A stretch of DNA of 64,000 nucleotides from Manis javanica. Taxonomy: Eukaryota > Chordata > Mammalia > Pholidota > Manidae. Shown in pieces: positions 22,200 to 33,800 of this stretch; within the stretch, counting starts at the first letter, position 1; each line of letters starts with the position of its first letter. A program made the translations under genes and the position numbers. The stretch lies in the NCBI RefSeq assembly GCF_040802235.1, contig NC_133159.1, positions 72,047,001 through 72,111,000 on the forward strand, in the 5' to 3' direction. The notes under the pieces are model-generated. The model was not told where the DNA came from, made no database searches, and worked only from the letters and a program-made list of their open reading frames with translations.

Positions 22200-22410
22200 T
22201 GATCATGATAATTAACATTTCTTAAGCACTTACATTCCAAGGACTATTCTTTTTACATGCATTCTTTCATTTAATTCTTACAACCCCATAAATTAGGTAC
22301 TAATACTATCCTACTTTATAAAGGAGGAAATGAGGTGGAGACACAGGGAGGTGAAGTAACTTCCTAAGATCACACAGCTTGCAAATAACAGAGCCAGGAT
22401 ATATAAAGTT
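22200..22410 (-). repeat. MIR SINE
   Basis: Nearly full-length antisense MIR: 'aacatttcttaagcacttac...', 'catttaattcttacaacccc', 'aaaggaggaaatgaggtgg' and 'agatcacacagcttgcaaataacagagccagga'. Confidence 0.85.
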
Positions 22411-22449
22411 ACCTTGATCTTAAAATGACTGTTTAGTCTTAATTAACAT

Positions 22450-22795
22450 GTTTTTTAAAAAAAAAATTTATTGTGGCAAAATATATATAATGTAAAACTT
22501 ACTATTTTAAATATTTTTAAGTGTACAGTTCAGTGGCATTATGTAGGTTCATATTGTTGTGCAATGCCCACCACCATCTATCTCCAGAACTTTCTTTCAT
22601 CCTCCGAAGCTGAAACTCTGCACTGATTTAACAGAATTTCCCCCACCCCCACCCCTTCTACCTCCAGCCCCCAGCCACCACCGTTCTGATTCCCACCTGA
22701 AGGTGACCACTGCAGGAGTCATACAGGATGTGTTCTTCTTTGGCTTATTTCACTTAGCACGATGTTTTCTTGATTTAAGGTTATAATGAATAATT
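22450..22795 (-). repeat. L1M-type LINE 3'UTR
   Basis: T/A-rich start, then 'ttaagtgtacagttcagtggcatta', 'gttgtgcaatgcccaccaccatc', and 'tcatacaggatgtg...ttggcttatttcacttagca', the typical antisense L1M 3'UTR. Confidence 0.8.
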
Positions 22796-23480
22796 TTATT
22801 GACTAAAATATTTGTGCACATGATTCAAAATTCAAAAGGCACAAAAAGACAGAGTAAAAAGCAAGTTTCCCTCCTTCCTCTGTCTCCAGACACCTAGGGA
22901 CAACATTTTATCCTAGTATCTTTTCAGAGATGTTCTATGTGTATATAGTAATACACTTAACATATATTTTTTACACAATTAATAGCATATTCTAAATACT
23001 GTTCTGTTTCTTGTACTATACCCATTTAACTATATACCTAGGGGATAGATCCATATCCTATGTACCATTGTACACAGAACTCCTTTCAGTAAATTACTTT
23101 TTATTCAAATATAATATACATACAGAATATGCATATACTCTAAGTCTACAGCTGTATAAATTTTCATAAACTGAACACATTCACATAACCAGTACGCTGA
23201 TGAAGAAACAGATCACCAGTTTCCCCCAAATCCTTCTCTTGCTCCTTTCCAGAAACTATCCATCCCCTCACCAAGGATAACCACTCTTCACACTTCTTAA
23301 CAGACTAGATAAGGTCTGTCTGTTTGTGATGTTTAATGAAGAGAATCATACTGCACGTACCCTTGTGTCTGGCTCATTTCACTCGCCATTATGCTTCTGA
23401 GGTTCATCTGTGCCACTGGATTTCAGGCGGTGCTTGGCAGTATCTTTGAACCAGTTGAGGCCCTTCTTGCTGCTGCCGAG
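22796..23480 (-). repeat. L1M-type LINE fragments, second copy
   Basis: A second antisense L1 3' region abuts the first: 'aaattcaaaaggcacaaaaagacagagtaaaaagcaa', 'catgtaacc...' type 'cacataaccagtacgctgatgaagaaacagatcaccag' and 'gtctggctcatttcactcgccattatgcttctgaggttcatc'. Two or more insertions are nested or tandem here. Confidence 0.75.
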
Positions 23481-25449
23481 TCCATCCCTGCGCTCTGGAG
23501 GTCTTGCATGTCATACACACAGTCTCAATTGCACCCTCACAATGCCTGAGTTCCTTTCAATAGCTTTGTAAATGCCTTAACGAGTCCACAGGTAGTTGAA
23601 ATTCACCTCCAGATGTATCTAATGATGAAAAGCAGCAGCCCTGTGTGGAGATTTGTGGAGAAAGTAATGTTGGAGTGAGGAGAGGGGGAGAAAGGAACCA
23701 CAGGTTTCCTTTCTAACCAGCATCTTTGCAGCCATTGTCCAGTAAGACATGCATTCTGAAGCCTCATTCACCCAGCCAGGGAACTCAAAGCTCAAATTCC
23801 CTGAATACAAGGAATCACAACAAAGCACTGGTTTGCATTCCCTTCACAACTGTTACTTTTAAAGTGGAGTCAAAACTACTTCCAAGGAAAGAGCAAAGCA
23901 GCTTTAACTAATATTAGTAAAGGGCCTAAGAAAAGCTAATGTATTCCATCTGTTTGTTTGTTCTCTTGGTTTGGGGAAGGAATTATATTATACAAGGCAG
24001 GACCAAGGTACTATCCACAGGGCAAAGTCAGACATACCATCCAGTTTGTGTTGCCCACTTATGAAGCTGAAATCCCGGATGACAATGAATCCTCAACCTC
24101 GCTCCCATCCCTAGTCTGGCAGGGACATGAGGATCTATTTCCAGATATGAGTTATTAAGCAGCAAAACCAGTCCGCACATTTGTGCGGGGCCAGTCACCA
24201 AGGCTCAGGAGGCAACAGTCAGAACTGCATTTTTGTGGTCCGCCCTTCCAGAAAGGCCTTTCCCAAGCACCACATGCTGCCTGCACTGGGTTCAGAAGAG
24301 GGGGAAGCAAAAGATATGCCTTTCGGAGGACTCTGTTTTACCTAAATAATACTGTGCTTCTAGTTTTGGCCTACTGCATTCCATTTTCCCACGTGGGGCC
24401 TTTTCCTGGGAGGCTTTGTTGCATGGGCCTCAGGAGACCTCCTCTCTATCTACCTGCCAATCTGTAATAAATAATTATAGGCTGCTGGGTATCCCTTCAA
24501 ACTGGTCCTGAGCTCATTTAGTTATTTTAGTAGCAAAAAAAAAAGTTACAGAAAACCCAAGATAATCCAAAAATCATCCCCTGGCGTTTAAGTTAGGATG
24601 TGGAAGGAGAGAAAGGGAGGAAAGAATAAACACAAGAAGAGTAAAGAACTTATGGTAAAAGTTAAAAACAGACCTCATCTCAAGTCCAGAAAGAATATTA
24701 TTGCATATAAATGCTTTATGAACATTGTCTTTGATGAGTAGTTGGGTACCACTACCACATAAGGTGTGTTACTGTCTAGTGACCTTTCAATCTGGCACCT
24801 GTTGGAAGGTGTTGTACACCAGTGCGGACAAAAGGAAAGGGTGCAGGGGAGGGGGGGCCATAAACTCCCATAGCCAGTCAGGGACGGGGACGGGTCTGCC
24901 AAGGCGGAGGCCACTCCTGGGTAACTACTTATCCCTGTTTGGCTGTATTCCACAAAATTGTATCACCTTCCTTCCTGGAAACTTCTCTAAAAAGAGATTA
25001 GTGATAAGAAATGCCAATAGGGAAGGTTTTCACAGGGGCCCACAAGCTCAACTGGCTGGAATCTGAAGAGGGCAAACACATGGAATGTTCACCCTGAATG
25101 ATTGAACAGAAGATAAGCAAACATTAGGTAGCAGAGCAAATGCACAGGAAATATGATCTACCTTCCCTGGGAAGGGCTATCATTCTTGAATTAATTTTGA
25201 AGTAGGAGGAGGTTCTTACTGACTCTGGGGTTTTGAACCCAAGTCTGAGCAAAAGTTTCACTCTGGATTCCAGGAAGAACAGTACGGAGTGCAAGGACCA
25301 AGGCTTTTTAGGGCTGGTAGTTTTTAAAAATCAGCTTCATGTGAATAGAAGTTCCGAGAGTCAACAGTAGCTGGCAGCAGACAACCTCTCCAGGTACAAG
25401 GATAGCAGAATCTTTGACTGTTAGGCCATAAGGTATCTAGGAGATGGCC
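23481..25449. other. Intergenic, no gene seen
   Basis: Unique-looking sequence with short chance frames. Holds the left copy (25,132-25,160) of a 29-nt direct repeat whose right copy is at 26,084-26,112. Confidence 0.4.
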
Positions 25450-25590
25450 CAAGGATGAGTCCTTCGTGTTTCAGATGAGGAAACCTAGGTCCATAAAGGG
25501 TAAAAGGCTTGTCCAAGACCACACAGCTGGTTCATGGCATGGCTAGGAGCAGAGCTGGGGAGCTTTCATTCGCATGACTTAGCCAATGTG
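25450..25590 (-). repeat. MIR SINE
   Basis: Antisense MIR: 'tttcagatgaggaaacctaggtcc', 'cttgtccaagaccacacagctgg' and 'agcagagctggggagct'. Confidence 0.8.
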
Positions 25591-26394
25591 TAAACGAAGA
25601 TCAAAATAGTTGGCGGGGCAGAAAGAAGGGGAAAACTTAAGGGCTTTGAAAGTCAATAGTCATCCGATCGATAGATACACAGTTAACATCATTAGCCAGC
25701 TAAACATGCTAATGCCCTCAAAATAAGAGGATATTGCACTAATGTGACTTGTACCATTAGCCATTTGAGGCAGACATTTTTTTCAGGTTTAAGGTTCCAG
25801 TAGTAATATGTATAATAGAAAGAAATTTATACAACATATGTCCCATCTAAATACACACCTTACCATTCTATTAATGCAGATTGAATAAGTGACCTTAATT
25901 TTGCAGGAAAAAAACCTTCAATTGAATCAGACACAGAATGATGACAAAGCTATATGGCTTGCAGTTTGAAGACAAAATTGGTTAGGTTCCCCCTCTCCTT
26001 TTTCACTATTTATGGATTTTTAAACAGTGACTTAAGACATAAGGTGTTGAGAAAAGACAAAAGTCCTTTCAGTCAGCCCTACTCAGAGCAAATACACTGG
26101 AAATACGATCTATTTCTCACCCTGGCAGGGTGAGAAAAAGTTTGTGGGGTTATAGAGGCCGGGGGTTGGAGCAAGGAAGAAGTGCAGACCCAGGATAAGC
26201 ATGGGTGAGCAGGAGCATTTTAGATGCTTCTTTCTGAGGGCCCTTCAAGGGGCTGAGAGAAACTAGAACAGCAGGTGGAGGGAGGATACAGACTTGTTTC
26301 CTGTTGTTTCCTAATGTAGGTTAGAATAGCAACAGTGTGCAACGCTGACAGAGATCTCTTGTATTCTATTCAAGTAGATGAGTGACACACAATC
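25591..26394. other. Intergenic with a perfect 12-bp-arm palindrome
   Basis: No gene is seen. At 26,113-26,137 the sequence forms two perfect 12-nt arms around one central base (arm tttctcaccctg). The right copy of a 29-nt direct repeat ends one base before it (26,084-26,112). Confidence 0.5.
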
Positions 26395-26520
26395 ACAGCC
26401 ATTTAGGTATAGAATGAGTTCATAAATCACCTAACCTAGCACCTACATTTTCCAGGATCAGAAAACGGAGGCCCAGATAGACCCAGTAACTTGATAAAGG
26501 TTAGTACAAGCTCTCAGCGT
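26395..26520 (-). repeat. MIR-like fragment
   Basis: 'cattttccaggatcagaaaacggaggcccagatagaccc' followed by 'agtaacttgataaaggttagtacaagctc' resembles the antisense MIR core. Confidence 0.55.
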
Positions 26521-27129
26521 GTTTTGCCAACCTCTAGTGTGTGCATTGGAGAGGGTAACTGGGGGCAGGATGGAGCAGACAGCATTCCAACAGGTCATCA
26601 ATCTTTCAGAATGCAAGCCATACAAAAAAAAAATGTATGCAGAGTACTCCCCTGGCAGATTTCAATCTGCATGAATTACCTTGAACATTTAAATGAAGAT
26701 TTTTAAATGTTACAAATATAACAATTTCCCAGGCCTTCACAAGTGTTGCATTGAGAGTGGGTAGCAGGTGTGAGCACTTTGGAGATGGGTCTTCTGTTCT
26801 CTCACAGGTGCCGGATCCTGTGTTGACCACTGGTGGCAACATGGTGTTGGGGATCAGAGCCAGATACTGCTTTACCTGGCAACTGTCACCAACTTGCCGG
26901 GATTTGGCACCCTCGTTGTTTGCAGTGGACAATCTTTCAATTCCCTTGACAGGCAAAGTCTATACTTTTCAACAATTGTGCAGTCTGATGACAACTGTCT
27001 ACAAAACCAAGTTTGGCCAGCCCTGCACACCCGTGGCCTTTCCAACGTGCTCCAAGCCTCAAGTCCCAAAAAATAGTTTGATGACTGAGCCCACATCCTT
27101 GGAGCATAATTAGGACTGCTGTCACCACT
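26521..27129. other. Intergenic; overlapping frames on both strands
   Basis: A + strand frame of 120 codons (26,751-27,113) overlaps minus-strand frames of 80-116 codons. No domain or homologue is recognised, codon context is not protein-like, and open frames on both strands argue for chance. Confidence 0.4.
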
Positions 27130-27350
27130 CCAGAACAATGGTTACCATTTATTGAGCATTTACTATGTATGGTGCTCAAGACCTACTGTCTTGTTTCCTC
27201 TCAACGACAATACATGGTAGGGTAATCGCTCCTGTTCCAGACATAGGAAAGCAAAGGTCAGTCATAGCCCAGTAACTCACCCAAGGTCACCTGGCTGGTA
27301 AGTGGAAGAATTGGTTAAATTCTTAACTCTCTGACTCTTAATTCCTCTGC
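27130..27350 (-). repeat. MIR SINE
   Basis: Antisense MIR: 'accatttattgagcatttactatgtatggtgctcaag', then 'tagcccagtaactcacccaaggtcacctggctggtaagtgg'. It lies about 450 bp upstream of the CpG island. Confidence 0.8.
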
Positions 27351-27779
27351 CTCTTGGGTTAGGATCCTGGCAGGTGGAGCGGCACCTGTGCACCCATGTT
27401 ACAGACTTTAAGTTATTACCAAGAGCCCTCTTAATTGCAATATTTGTTGGAAGGCCTGTTTTCTGAAACTTCCTGTTTGTTTGTCATGCGTACATATGAC
27501 TTCCTTCAATTTCTTTGCAAGTTTCCACGAAATAAAACCATATGCAGTTCCATAGCAACACTGAAATACAAACATGGTGTAATCTTTGTCTACTGCAGTA
27601 CACAGCTTGCAAGTTTTTTAATTAAGAAAAAAGCCCCTAAAAAACAAAAATTACATCTGTATACAGTTGACCCAAATCCCATTGTAACAAATACAAACAC
27701 AAACTTGGGTTCTTTTAAATCTTGTCTTCTGTCTTCTTTACAGGGTAATAGTTTTATAACAGAAACTGGGTTGCAAGAC

Positions 27780-28520
27780 TTGTGACGAAGCAAGGCCCCA
27801 GTTGGGTGACCGATGAGCTGCGGGCCCGGCGCGGGCTCCCTGGGAGACAAATGGCCACTGCTCTCCGCGGAGCGACAGTCCCCGGCGAGAGCTCTCCGCG
27901 CGGGGGCTGAACGCGCTCTCGGCCTGTGGAACCCGAGAGCTGCTCGGAGGACGAAGCCCGGCCAAGTCCCCGCGGGTGGCCGGGCGCGACCCGACGCCGG
28001 AACCGCGTGTGGCCGCGGTAAGGGGGCTGCTGGCCTCCGGCCCGGCCGCTCCTCGCGGGGACTCTGCCGGCACCGCGCCCCCACCGCACACTCGCGCGCG
28101 GGGCGTGCCGCATCCCATTTTACCCTCCCCACGGCACCCCCCTCTCCCCCACCGGGCGGTATCGTGGTGTCCGCCGCATTTTACAACCGAAACCTCCAGC
28201 TGACCTGGCTGGAAAGGAGGAGTGGAGGGATTTGAGTGCAGGACTTTGTTTTTTGATTCTGCTTACGACGCTCCCGGCTCTTGGGCGCTGGGGAATCTAT
28301 CTGCCCCTACGCGACCTGCATGGTGCCCCCTTCCTGGATCAGACCAGGGGGAGGTGAGGAGCGCCCCCAGGGCACAGACTGGGTTTGGAGGCTTCCGCGC
28401 TGAGTGATGCAGGTAAAGGCGGGTTTGTCTGCGGTCCCTGCTTTCCCCCTCTCCACGCCTCCTCCGCCCCCGCCCGCTTCTCCCTCCTGCCCGGAACCCC
28501 AGCATTTGAAGGCTTCCTAG
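27780..28520 (+). promoter_or_regulatory. Isolated intergenic CpG island, candidate promoter
   Basis: After AT-rich DNA the sequence changes abruptly near 27,810 to very high GC with dense CpG (roughly twelve CpG in 27,961-28,020 by eye), fading after 28,520. There is no TATA box. Two strong + strand donors are present: GCG|GTAAGG with GT at 28,018 and CAG|GTAAAG with GT at 28,413. Frames of 75-180 codons exist on both strands but differ in sequence and are expected in stop-poor GC DNA. I know of no annotated gene between CCN1 and ZNHIT6. Likely roles are promoter of an unannotated noncoding RNA or a CpG-island enhancer for CCN1. Both are inference. Confidence 0.65.
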
Positions 28521-28809
28521 GACCTGACAGATGGGACGCCCCTGAAATGAAGACGTTCCAAAGCAGCTTGGCAACTGGGGTTGGGCAGTGGATTGCTCTC
28601 GTTCTTGCAGGGGAAGGTCCCGCACTCACTAGCTGAAGGGGGAAATAATTTCACCTGGTAAACGCCAGTTCACATTCATGAACCAGAGAAACTTGTTAGG
28701 ACCAGATGCCAAACCTGGAGGAAATGTTCCTCTGTGGCTTCCTCCCTGGACTTGGTACCCAATGGTTTAAGGTTGAGGGACAGCCGAGTGGTGATACAAG
28801 AGAATCTAC
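28521..28809. other. Right shoulder of the CpG island
   Basis: GC content falls to background. No further feature seen. Confidence 0.35.
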
Positions 28810-28985
28810 TATTTCTAAACTACTTAGTAAGTGCCAGGCACTCTGAGAAGCTCTTCATGATCGTTTACCCTCACAAACCCAGGAGGCAGATCATAGTAGT
28901 ATTCTCATTTAACTCATGAGAGATCCAGAGCCCGTTCTGCCCAGGGTTTGGACTCGAGAGCCTGCCCAGGAGTGATTTCCCCACA
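28810..28985 (-). repeat. MIR SINE
   Basis: Antisense MIR: 'ctacttagtaagtgccaggcactctgagaag', 'accctcacaaacccaggaggcagatcatagtagtattctcattta' and a diverged 'gggtttggactcgag'. Confidence 0.75.
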
Positions 28986-30564
28986 GAAGGGGGTGCGGGC
29001 CACTCAATGAGACACACAAATAAGATTGTGCCAGGAGAGCCACATTACTCCTTAGACATTCAGGATATTTTGAACCAGCTTAAGATAGTGTCCCCCACTT
29101 CTTGTCCAAATCCAAAGAGGAGACCAAGTTTCAATTAGGAAGCCTCTTTTTTTTTTTTTAAATCAATTGTTTTTTGTTTTCAGAACTGGAGTGGAAATGA
29201 CCCAGTTAGGAAGGAAAATGAGCACAGCTTGGCTTAGTCACACAATTAAAACATGTAAGCTGGCCAAAGGTACATACTCCTCCTCCCCTCCCTCTAGAGA
29301 GAGAAGGGCCCTGTATGACCTGGAAGCTTATTAAAGCATTCCCCTGGAGAATTCCCTGACCCTTCCGAAGGGACACTGTGAGAACTTTGTTCCTTAGAAT
29401 ACACCCACACAGAGAGTTTTGTGCAAATACCAAGCCATTATTCTATAAATGCAAAGAAGCATTAGGGATGGTATGTGAACAAAAGCTGGACAGAGGATGC
29501 ACGCCCAGATGCTGTCTTTGGCCAGGTTACAATTTGAATGATCTCATGTTTTCTGGCTCCTTCTTGCTTTGCTTTCCCAATTTGGTTTGAATATTTGCAT
29601 TACTGTATTATTTTCCCTGTACAATTGACGTTGTCTGTACACAATTAGGTCATTTTCATAGTTGGGTGAGGAGACACTTTAGACATGAGATGGGGTCCAG
29701 CTGGTAGCTGGCTCCCCCTGGGGTGTGCATGTAGATTCCCATCCACTTGTCCCAAAGACTCTACCTGCACCCAGGATCTGAAAGGTTCAATGTAGGTCAC
29801 CCAACCAAGTGGAAAGAACTATGACATCCCTTTGTAATGGTGGGTAAGCACATCTTGTTTCTCTAGGTTTTGGGTTTATTTGCTGATCATACTGTTACTT
29901 GGGCCAATTCTAACTCTCTTTTGCTATGCTCCAGACAAAGGGAAGAACTATTTCCTGGTGGCCTGTGGCTTCTTGGATTGTGGAAGGTTTCCTGAAGTAG
30001 ACCCTGGGCATGGGACAAGGAAAGGGAAACACAGGGTGAAGAAGAAGGGCAGGCTGCCTCCAGAACCAAGCCCAGACATGCATGTAGATGTTCCAGCCAA
30101 TGCAGAGGCTGGACTTTGAAGTAGGACTTTGAAGAGCGAGAAAGGGGATCCCAAAGGAATGGAGGCATTTTGTAGATGAAAGCTGATTAGGGCCATCTTC
30201 ACAAAGTGCCCTGCAATCCTTCACTGGTGTGGAATCTCACTGACACACATTCTACTAATCAAGCTTTCTCAGCTAGCTGAAATTTGTGGTGCTTTGGGCA
30301 AGGCCAGGGCTAAAGTTGGTGTTTGCACTGCCTTTGAAATAAGGTTGGGCTCAACAAATGGAAGTGACAGCTGCCATTAAAGTCACTGGGGAAGAGTGAC
30401 TTTTACAGTGCTTCATACACAGACACGACCATACACGGCTCACTGGATGAGCCATTAAGGTGGACTGGCTCTCTGGCTCAGTCTTCTCATTATTTTCTGT
30501 TGCTTCATCTCTTAGTACTTTAGATATGAGTCTATGATGTTGGTGTTGGTTCATTCTTCTTTCC
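28986..30564. other. Intergenic, no gene seen
   Basis: A T-run lies near 29,147-29,159. Frames around 29,880-30,224 overlap on both strands and show no domain. No clear repeat. Confidence 0.35.
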
Positions 30565-30780
30565 TCTTTTTACCCAAATGATTCATTCATCATTTATTTA
30601 CTAGATATTTGGTCACCTTCTATGTGCCAGATACTGGAAGTTACAGATGTGGAGGATGCTGGAGTTACAACAAGTGAATAAGGATACTGCTGACAGAGCT
30701 CACTTCGCAGTCTGAAGAGGAACACCAATGATAAAACGTGACAGGTGCCACGTGAAGGGAAATCTACATTCAAGCATTTA
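30565..30780 (-). repeat. L2 LINE fragment
   Basis: Antisense L2 3' end: 'gattcattcatcatttatttac', 'ccttctatgtgccagatactgg' and 'gagctcacttcgcagtctgaag' in the expected order. Confidence 0.7.
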
Positions 30781-30895
30781 GTGATGGCTTAATCATGAGG
30801 TGGCTAAGCCTCAAAGAGATGAATACCTTGTCCAAGCTCTCACAGATGGCTGATGACAGGGTTGGAACCAAAGAGCTCTTTTAGGAATAGAACTT
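30781..30895 (-). repeat. MIR fragment
   Basis: 'taagcctcaaagagatgaataccttgtccaagctctcacagatggctgatgacagggttggaacc' follows the antisense MIR core. Confidence 0.6.
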
Positions 30896-31289
30896 GGCCT
30901 CTTGCTGCCACCTCCTTCTGTAGGCTGCCCAGAGTCTTCTCATCCATTTGCACATAGTTCATACTTCTCCCAAGACTGGGCTATTCCCACTGAAGTCAAA
31001 TTCATATTTATCACTAAATCCAGATGTCTGCTCTATCTCTCTTTAAGAATTGACATGCTGATAAATTGAGCTGATGGATATAAAAGTGCTTTGTGAGTTG
31101 AACAGCAATAAAAATCTAAATGCCAAAAGTATTACCTAAGTCACATAGTAATTCAATCAATGAATCAGTCAAGGGGTTAATCACTAATTGATACTAGATT
31201 CTGTGAGGGCAAGGTTATCTTCACACACAGCATGGCCCCATCCTTAATGGAATTTATGGAAAAGTTGGTGCTACAAGTTAAAGACGAAA

Positions 31290-31390
31290 GAAAGTAGGAA
31301 TTTACGGAGTGCTTATCATGTGGTTTTCCTTACCATATTTCAGATAATCCTCACAATAGTCTGGGAAGTAGACATTGTTTTCTTTGATGT
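31290..31390 (-). repeat. MIR fragment
   Basis: 'tttacggagtgcttatcatgtgg...cagataatcctcacaatagtctgggaagtagacattg' is an antisense MIR 3' part. Confidence 0.6.
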
Positions 31391-31429
31391 GTGGATGGAA
31401 TGCCCTCCCCTAATCCCTGTCTATTCAAG

Positions 31430-31680
31430 CACAATATAGTATAATAGTTAAAAGCTTTAGATCAGAACTCAAACTGAATTCTTACCCAGTCACTGCTAAT
31501 TACTTTCTGTATGACTGGGAAAATTACTCAAATTCTCTGTGCCTCAGTTATAAAATCAAGCTGCCAAGAATAGTACCAATTTTATACTTTGTTGTAGGAT
31601 AAGGTGACCATACATGTGAAATAACTGCCACAGTGCCCGGTCCAGAGTAAGTACGAGATAAAAGTTAGGTATGATTATTA
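31430..31680 (+). repeat. MIR SINE, near full length
   Basis: Sense MIR from the tRNA-like 5' end ('agtataatagttaaaagctttagatcaga') through 'tctctgtgcctcagttataaaatc' to 'cagtgcccggtccagagtaagtac'. Confidence 0.88.
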
Positions 31681-31689
31681 TTTTCCAGC

Positions 31690-31870
31690 TCCAACACCTT
31701 TATTATCTGCAGAGCCTTTCCAGATGCTCCATCAGAAGTGGTGTCTTTTACCTCTTTATCCTCATAGCACTGTGGACATGCCTCTCAGCACATTTTTATG
31801 TGTACCTGGTTATTAGTGTCTGGCACAGAAAACCAGTAAATGTTGGTGGTTAGATGAATGGATGTTTCTG
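31690..31870 (+). repeat. L2 3' end
   Basis: 'tcctcatagcactgtggacatg', 'tgtctggcacagaaaaccagtaaatgttggtggttagatgaatgg' is the sense L2 terminus, directly following the MIR. Confidence 0.65.
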
Positions 31871-32038
31871 CCTCCCAGAACTATATTAGATGCTCATAGA
31901 AGGCAGGGAATATTGTGTTTCTAGCCAGAAGGCAGACAGAACATCTGGATATTCTAGATAAAATATGAGAAATATATGTTTGACTACACAGACTGTCATG
32001 TAAATTAGGGAAGTCATCATGGGGACACACAGTATAGA

Positions 32039-32062
32039 CACACACACACACACACACACACA
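32039..32062 (+). repeat. (CA)n microsatellite
   Basis: Twelve CA units. Confidence 0.93.
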
Positions 32063-32399
32063 GGAACTAGAATCTGCCACTGAAGGTTGCAGCTTCATGA
32101 TTTGTAGGAAGTCTATCTCAGTGACTTTGAGGCTTGGTTTTAGGGGCTTTTTGGAGGACAAAAGGCAATGCTCAGTGCCCTCAAAAGATAAACAGCTGGA
32201 ACTGAGAATTCTGCATTAAAGTGAGACTCACAAAGGGATATGTTCTAAGTGAGAGGGTAGACTAGGAAAAATTTGCCTATCTGCGATGAAGAAAAATGAG
32301 AAAACTTGTCTGTCTTGGCTTGGGTTCATATAATGTTAAAATCACAGGGTTTCTCTCATATAGGTTTGAGACTTGAAGGTATACTATCTACATAGTCTG

Positions 32400-33010
32400 G
32401 GAACCTTCAGCTGAAAAATTAATTTAAATCAGTCCCAGGTTAGTAGGATCCAAGGGCACCTGGCAAAAGCAGACCTTAAGGGACAGCACCTAGGCCTCAC
32501 AGGTGTCTAACAGATAAAGCTTCACTGAACATAAGACCACAATCTAAAATGACAAACCATTCTAAGGAAACAAGCTACCATGAGTCAAAACCAGTAGAAA
32601 CCCCAACAGAATTAGACATTATATAACAATTAGCATATACCAAATATAAATTGTTTAAAATGTTTAAAGAAATAAAAAGGGGAAACAAATATATGACAAA
32701 TAAATAAATACAATCTAAAAAGACCAGAAAGAATTGAGAAAGAACCAAATGCTATTTCTAGAAATAAAAAAATATGTAATTATTAAAACTAGAAACACAG
32801 TGAATGAATAAAAGTAGAATAGCTACAGATAAAGAGAGAATAAGGTAGCTGGAAGATAAATCTGAGGAAATTACCCAGGGTACAGCACAAAAAGAAAGGC
32901 AAAGAAATATGAAACATGAAATGTTAAGGGGGTCAGGAAGAAAAAATAGAATGAGAGAAAGGCAGTATTTTAGAGAAAATGGCTAAAATATTTCCAGAAT
33001 TAAGGACAAA
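32400..33010 (+). repeat. L1M-type LINE, 5'/ORF1-proximal fragment
   Basis: A-rich sense-strand sequence with 'gaattgagaaagaaccaaatgctatttctagaaataaaaaaatatgtaa' and 'agctggaagataaatctgaggaaattacccagggtacagcacaaaaagaaaggcaaagaaat', which follows the 5'UTR/ORF1-proximal part of old L1s. Heavily broken; no open L1 frame. Confidence 0.6.
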
Positions 33011-33800
33011 GAAAGAAGACAATAAACAAGTGAACAAATTATTACTCAGGATATTTTCAGATTGTAAGAAGTGCTGTGAAGGAAGTAAAAAGGTTATTTC
33101 ATAGATATATTGGGTATAGGATTTCATTGAAGAAGTCAAGTGAAAACATTTCAAGTGAAGGTGCAAAGTAAAAAAGTGCAAAGACCCTGAATGAGAGAAA
33201 ATACTTGACATTTTTGAGGATGGGCAAGAAGCCCTGTGTCTGGAGCTCAGTGAGTGAACATGAGAGTGGTATAAGATGTGATATGAGACGTGGGCAGGAG
33301 CAATGGATTTTTTCTTTTTCTGAGGGCAGCAGGAAGTCATTGGAGGGTTTCAAGCACAGGAGCAATGTGCCCTGTCACCCGGGCTGCTGTGTGGTAATGG
33401 ACTGTAGTGGGGGTAAGAATGGAAGCAAGGATCCCAGTTAGTGATTCCAGTTATCCTGGCAAAAGATGATAGCACTGGGACTAGGGTGACAGCTGTGAGT
33501 ATGGAGAAAAGTAGATGGATTTAGATATATTTTGAAAGTAGCAACAGGGTATTTGAAGTAGATGTAAAAAGTGAAGTGAAGGGAAGGTAGGCTCAAGTGT
33601 GATTCCTAAGTTTTTGAATTAAGCAGCTGGGTGAAGAACGGTGTCATTTTCCATGGAGAAGAGTAGAATAACACTTGGGTAGGGATAGGGTGGAACATGA
33701 AGCAAGAGTTCTGTTTTGGGCATATTAAGCTTGAACTGCCCATCAGACATCTAAGTAGACAGTTGTATGTAAGAATATGGAGGAGTTCAGGAAAATGAGC
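33011..33800 (-). repeat. L2 LINE, long antisense fragment
   Basis: About 790 bp follow the antisense L2 3' region: 'aggaagtcattggagggtttcaagcacaggagcaatgtg', 'gctgctgtgtggtaatggactgtagtgggggtaagaatggaagca', 'gatggatttagatatattttgaaagtag' and 'agagttctgttttgggcatattaagcttgaactgcc'. Frames on either strand within it are repeat-derived. Confidence 0.85.

Noticed and set aside
27590-28235. Frames of 119-180 codons on both strands in the orphan CpG island
   Set aside because: Several overlapping frames on both strands are all open, as expected from GC-rich sequence; compositions are Arg/Pro/Ala-rich and no family is recognised. Kept only as a possible noncoding promoter.
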